A DNA stretch of 5,446 nt from Desulfobacteraceae bacterium (lineage in GTDB: Bacteria > Desulfobacterota > DSM-4660 > Desulfatiglandales > Desulfatiglandaceae). Position numbers and translations under genes: made by a program. Positions 4,601-5,446 of the stretch are shown in pieces; within the stretch, counting starts at the first letter, position 1, and each line of letters opens with the position of its first letter. The stretch covers positions 1 through 5,446 of the forward strand of contig JAUVRS010000195.1 of NCBI GenBank assembly GCA_030597505.1. Reading direction: 5' to 3'. The notes under the pieces were generated by a model. That model had not been told where the DNA came from. It saw only the letters and a program-made list of their open reading frames with translations, and made no database searches.

Positions 4601-5191
4601 TTAATTCTTTTGAACAAGAAACCGGATAAGCTTTCGAACCCCGTCGGTTGCCCAGTCTCTCCCCCCACGTGTCTCACCAATCAAAACCCCCTGGCGATCT
4701 ATAAAAAAATGGGCTGGATGGGCCCTAATCCCGTACTTTTTTGAGACCTCTACATCTTTGTCTAAAAGCACCGGAAAAGGCACTTTAGCCTTTTTAACAA
4801 ATTCTTGCACTATTTCCCTCGTCTCACCCACATCAACGGCCAGAATAACAAAGCCCCTGTCTTTAAATTCTTCATATAACTTACCTAAGGAAGGGAACTC
4901 CTTCCTGCACCAGAATCACCAGGTCGCCCAAAAAACGAGCAAGACAATCTTGCCCCTAAATTCCGTCAATTTGACCCGATTTCCATCTGGGTCTTCCAGG
5001 GAAAAATCCGGTGCCTTTTTTCTTTCCAACAGCTTTAAAACACCTGCATCCACCAGCGGGTCGTCTCCTGCATAACCCGATCCCAAAGGAACACCGACGG
5101 CCCAGACTACAACGGCAATGGTAAAAATACGAATCCTTTTTGCCATAAACCGCTTTGCTAAATTCCCTTTTGATTTTCCGCCAAGATCCAT
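4601..5191 (-). CDS. TlpA/ResA-like thioredoxin-fold protein with in-frame TGA (predicted selenoprotein, UxxC)
   Basis: Read through the TGA at 4916-4918, this is a 196-residue membrane-anchored or exported thiol-disulfide oxidoreductase. A basic N-terminus precedes a hydrophobic segment (about 20-40) ending G-S-G-Y-A41, which is a signal anchor or signal peptide. The AhpC/TSA-TlpA pattern follows: A-P-D-F-S-L-E-D (60-67), L-T-E-F-R-G-K-I-V-L-L-V-F-W-A-T-W, then the active site U92-F-W-C95-R-K-E-F-P. The cis-Pro loop is H158-P159-A-H-F-F-I-D. The family motif is W-C-x-x-C, so Sec takes the place of the nucleophilic first Cys. The ATG at 5191 was chosen for the AAGGA seven bases upstream; the ATG at 5242 has AGGA touching it, and the one at 5146 has no close site. 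Without Sec it would be called as two fragments. The DUF1573 gene starts 40 bases downstream and is a plausible redox partner. Confidence 0.9.
4888..4906 (-). promoter_or_regulatory. Bacterial SECIS stem-loop in the TlpA-like gene
   Basis: Starting nine bases after the TGA, AGGAAGG (4900-4906) pairs perfectly with CCTTCCT (4888-4894) around the five-base loop AGTTC. The loop begins 16 bases from the TGA and has G as its second base, which matches the general bacterial SECIS pattern of a short stem-loop just downstream of UGA with a G in the first two loop positions. SelB-selenocysteyl-tRNA would bind here. It is the best RNA-level evidence for Sec in the window. Confidence 0.75.
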
Positions 5192-5217
5192 TCTTCCTTC
5201 CTTTCCCGTTATTCGTG

Positions 5218-5231
5218 TGACATCACTGTCA
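5218..5231. other. Small perfect hairpin in the leader of the TlpA-like gene
   Basis: TGACA (5218-5222) and TGTCA (5227-5231) form a perfect 5-bp dyad around four bases, 27 bases upstream of the TlpA-like ATG. It lies in the 108-base gap after the partial gene. No T-tract follows, so it is not a terminator; it could be a weak operator or chance. I see no convincing promoter in the gap, so the TlpA-like gene may be read from further upstream. Confidence 0.2.
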
Positions 5232-5299
5232 TTCCCAGCCATTCCTAATTTGCGTTACTATCTCCAGACCCATTTACTGATATAGAGGTTTCTGGTTTC

Positions 5300-5446
5300 T
5301 CACGGAAATTTTCTAATATAACTATTAACGGTTTTTCTTCCCTCTGTTTGATCAACCGCCAACCAAATGGCCTTGACGCCTTTTTGAAAAAAATAATGCG
5401 CCTGCCCCATTCCCACGGCAAAATAAACCCTCTCTCCGCCGACGAA
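5300..5446 (-). CDS. C-terminal end of an unrecognised protein (partial)
   Basis: The frame is open from the window edge for 48 codons and ends at TGA (5300-5302). The residues look protein-like: V-Y-F-A-V-G-M-G-Q-A-H-Y-F-F, then Q-K-G-V-K-A-I-W-L-A-V-D-Q, and a basic end I-R-K-F-P. The G-V-K-A-I-W-L segment faintly recalls Uma2-type (DUF820) proteins, but too little is visible to assign a family. Another minus frame is also open here (to a stop near 5246) but its composition is rich in Arg, Lys and Trp and less natural. The stop lies 108 bases before the TlpA-like start, on the same strand. Confidence 0.5.
   Translation of the reverse strand, partial: FVGGERVYFAVGMGQAHYFFQKGVKAIWLAVDQTEGRKTVNSYIRKFP

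Noticed and set aside
4310..4744. Plus-strand open frame of 144 codons opposite the two selenoprotein genes
   Set aside because: The minus strand carries clear DUF1573 and TlpA features there; the plus translation has none.
5216..5231. CRP-type site (TGTGA half) upstream of the TlpA-like gene
   Set aside because: The second half matches TCACA at only three of five positions and no promoter is visible beside it.
5246..5445. Alternative minus-strand frame at the right edge, open to a TAG near 5246
   Set aside because: Its composition is rich in Arg, Lys and Trp with no pattern, while the neighbouring frame ending at 5300 looks more protein-like. The choice is not certain.

Overview
The window reads as a piece of a Desulfobacterota (deltaproteobacterial, probably sulfate-reducing) chromosome. 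This is inferred from the gene content: an Rrf2-NifS-NifU cluster with TusA-like, MOSC and RseC neighbours, and two genes that only make sense if UGA is read as selenocysteine (Sec), a habit common in that phylum. Every gene I can support lies on the minus strand, so transcription runs from high to low coordinates.

Right part (5446 to 3862): the C-terminal end of an unrecognised gene (5300-5446), then two exported or membrane-anchored proteins each interrupted by one in-frame TGA. The first (4601-5191) is a TlpA/ResA-type thioredoxin-fold protein whose active site reads W-A-T-W-U-F-W-C. The second (3862-4560) is a DUF1573 protein whose conserved C-G-C motif reads U-G-C. In both, the frame continues cleanly after TGA, the TGA replaces a conserved Cys, and a stem-loop starts about 10 nt downstream with its apical loop 16 nt from the TGA. 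The TlpA stem-loop is a textbook bacterial SECIS shape. A conventional caller would split each gene in two. Together they look like an envelope thiol/selenol redox pair.

Middle and left part (3734 to 104): a near-consensus sigma70 promoter (TTGACA-N17-TATACT) reads into tusA-like, nifS-like, rrf2, iscU/nifU-N, MOSC and rseC genes. The first four have short gaps and good Shine-Dalgarno sites. Before MOSC there is a 178-bp gap holding a 77-bp inverted-repeat element. The set looks like an iron-sulfur assembly operon with its own Rrf2 regulator, plus sulfur-handling and membrane redox-related proteins.

The NifS-like protein is unusual. It keeps the persulfide Cys (C327), the PLP-stacking His and the PLP Asp. 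It has lost the His-Lys pair that forms the Schiff base (now V201-S202), the PLP-contacting Gln (A179), the phosphate-contacting Thr (A72) and the substrate-binding Arg (V353). The IscU partner is intact (C33, D35, C58, H101, C102). This resembles the lysine-less Archaeoglobus fulgidus IscS, reported without desulfurase activity and proposed to help assemble clusters by contributing a Cys ligand. A sulfide-rich cell could supply sulfur by another route, perhaps through the TusA-like or MOSC protein.

The left edge (1-103) is non-coding and rich in short dyads, and may be the end of a dispersed structured repeat. No tRNA, rRNA, CRISPR array or intact insertion sequence was seen.
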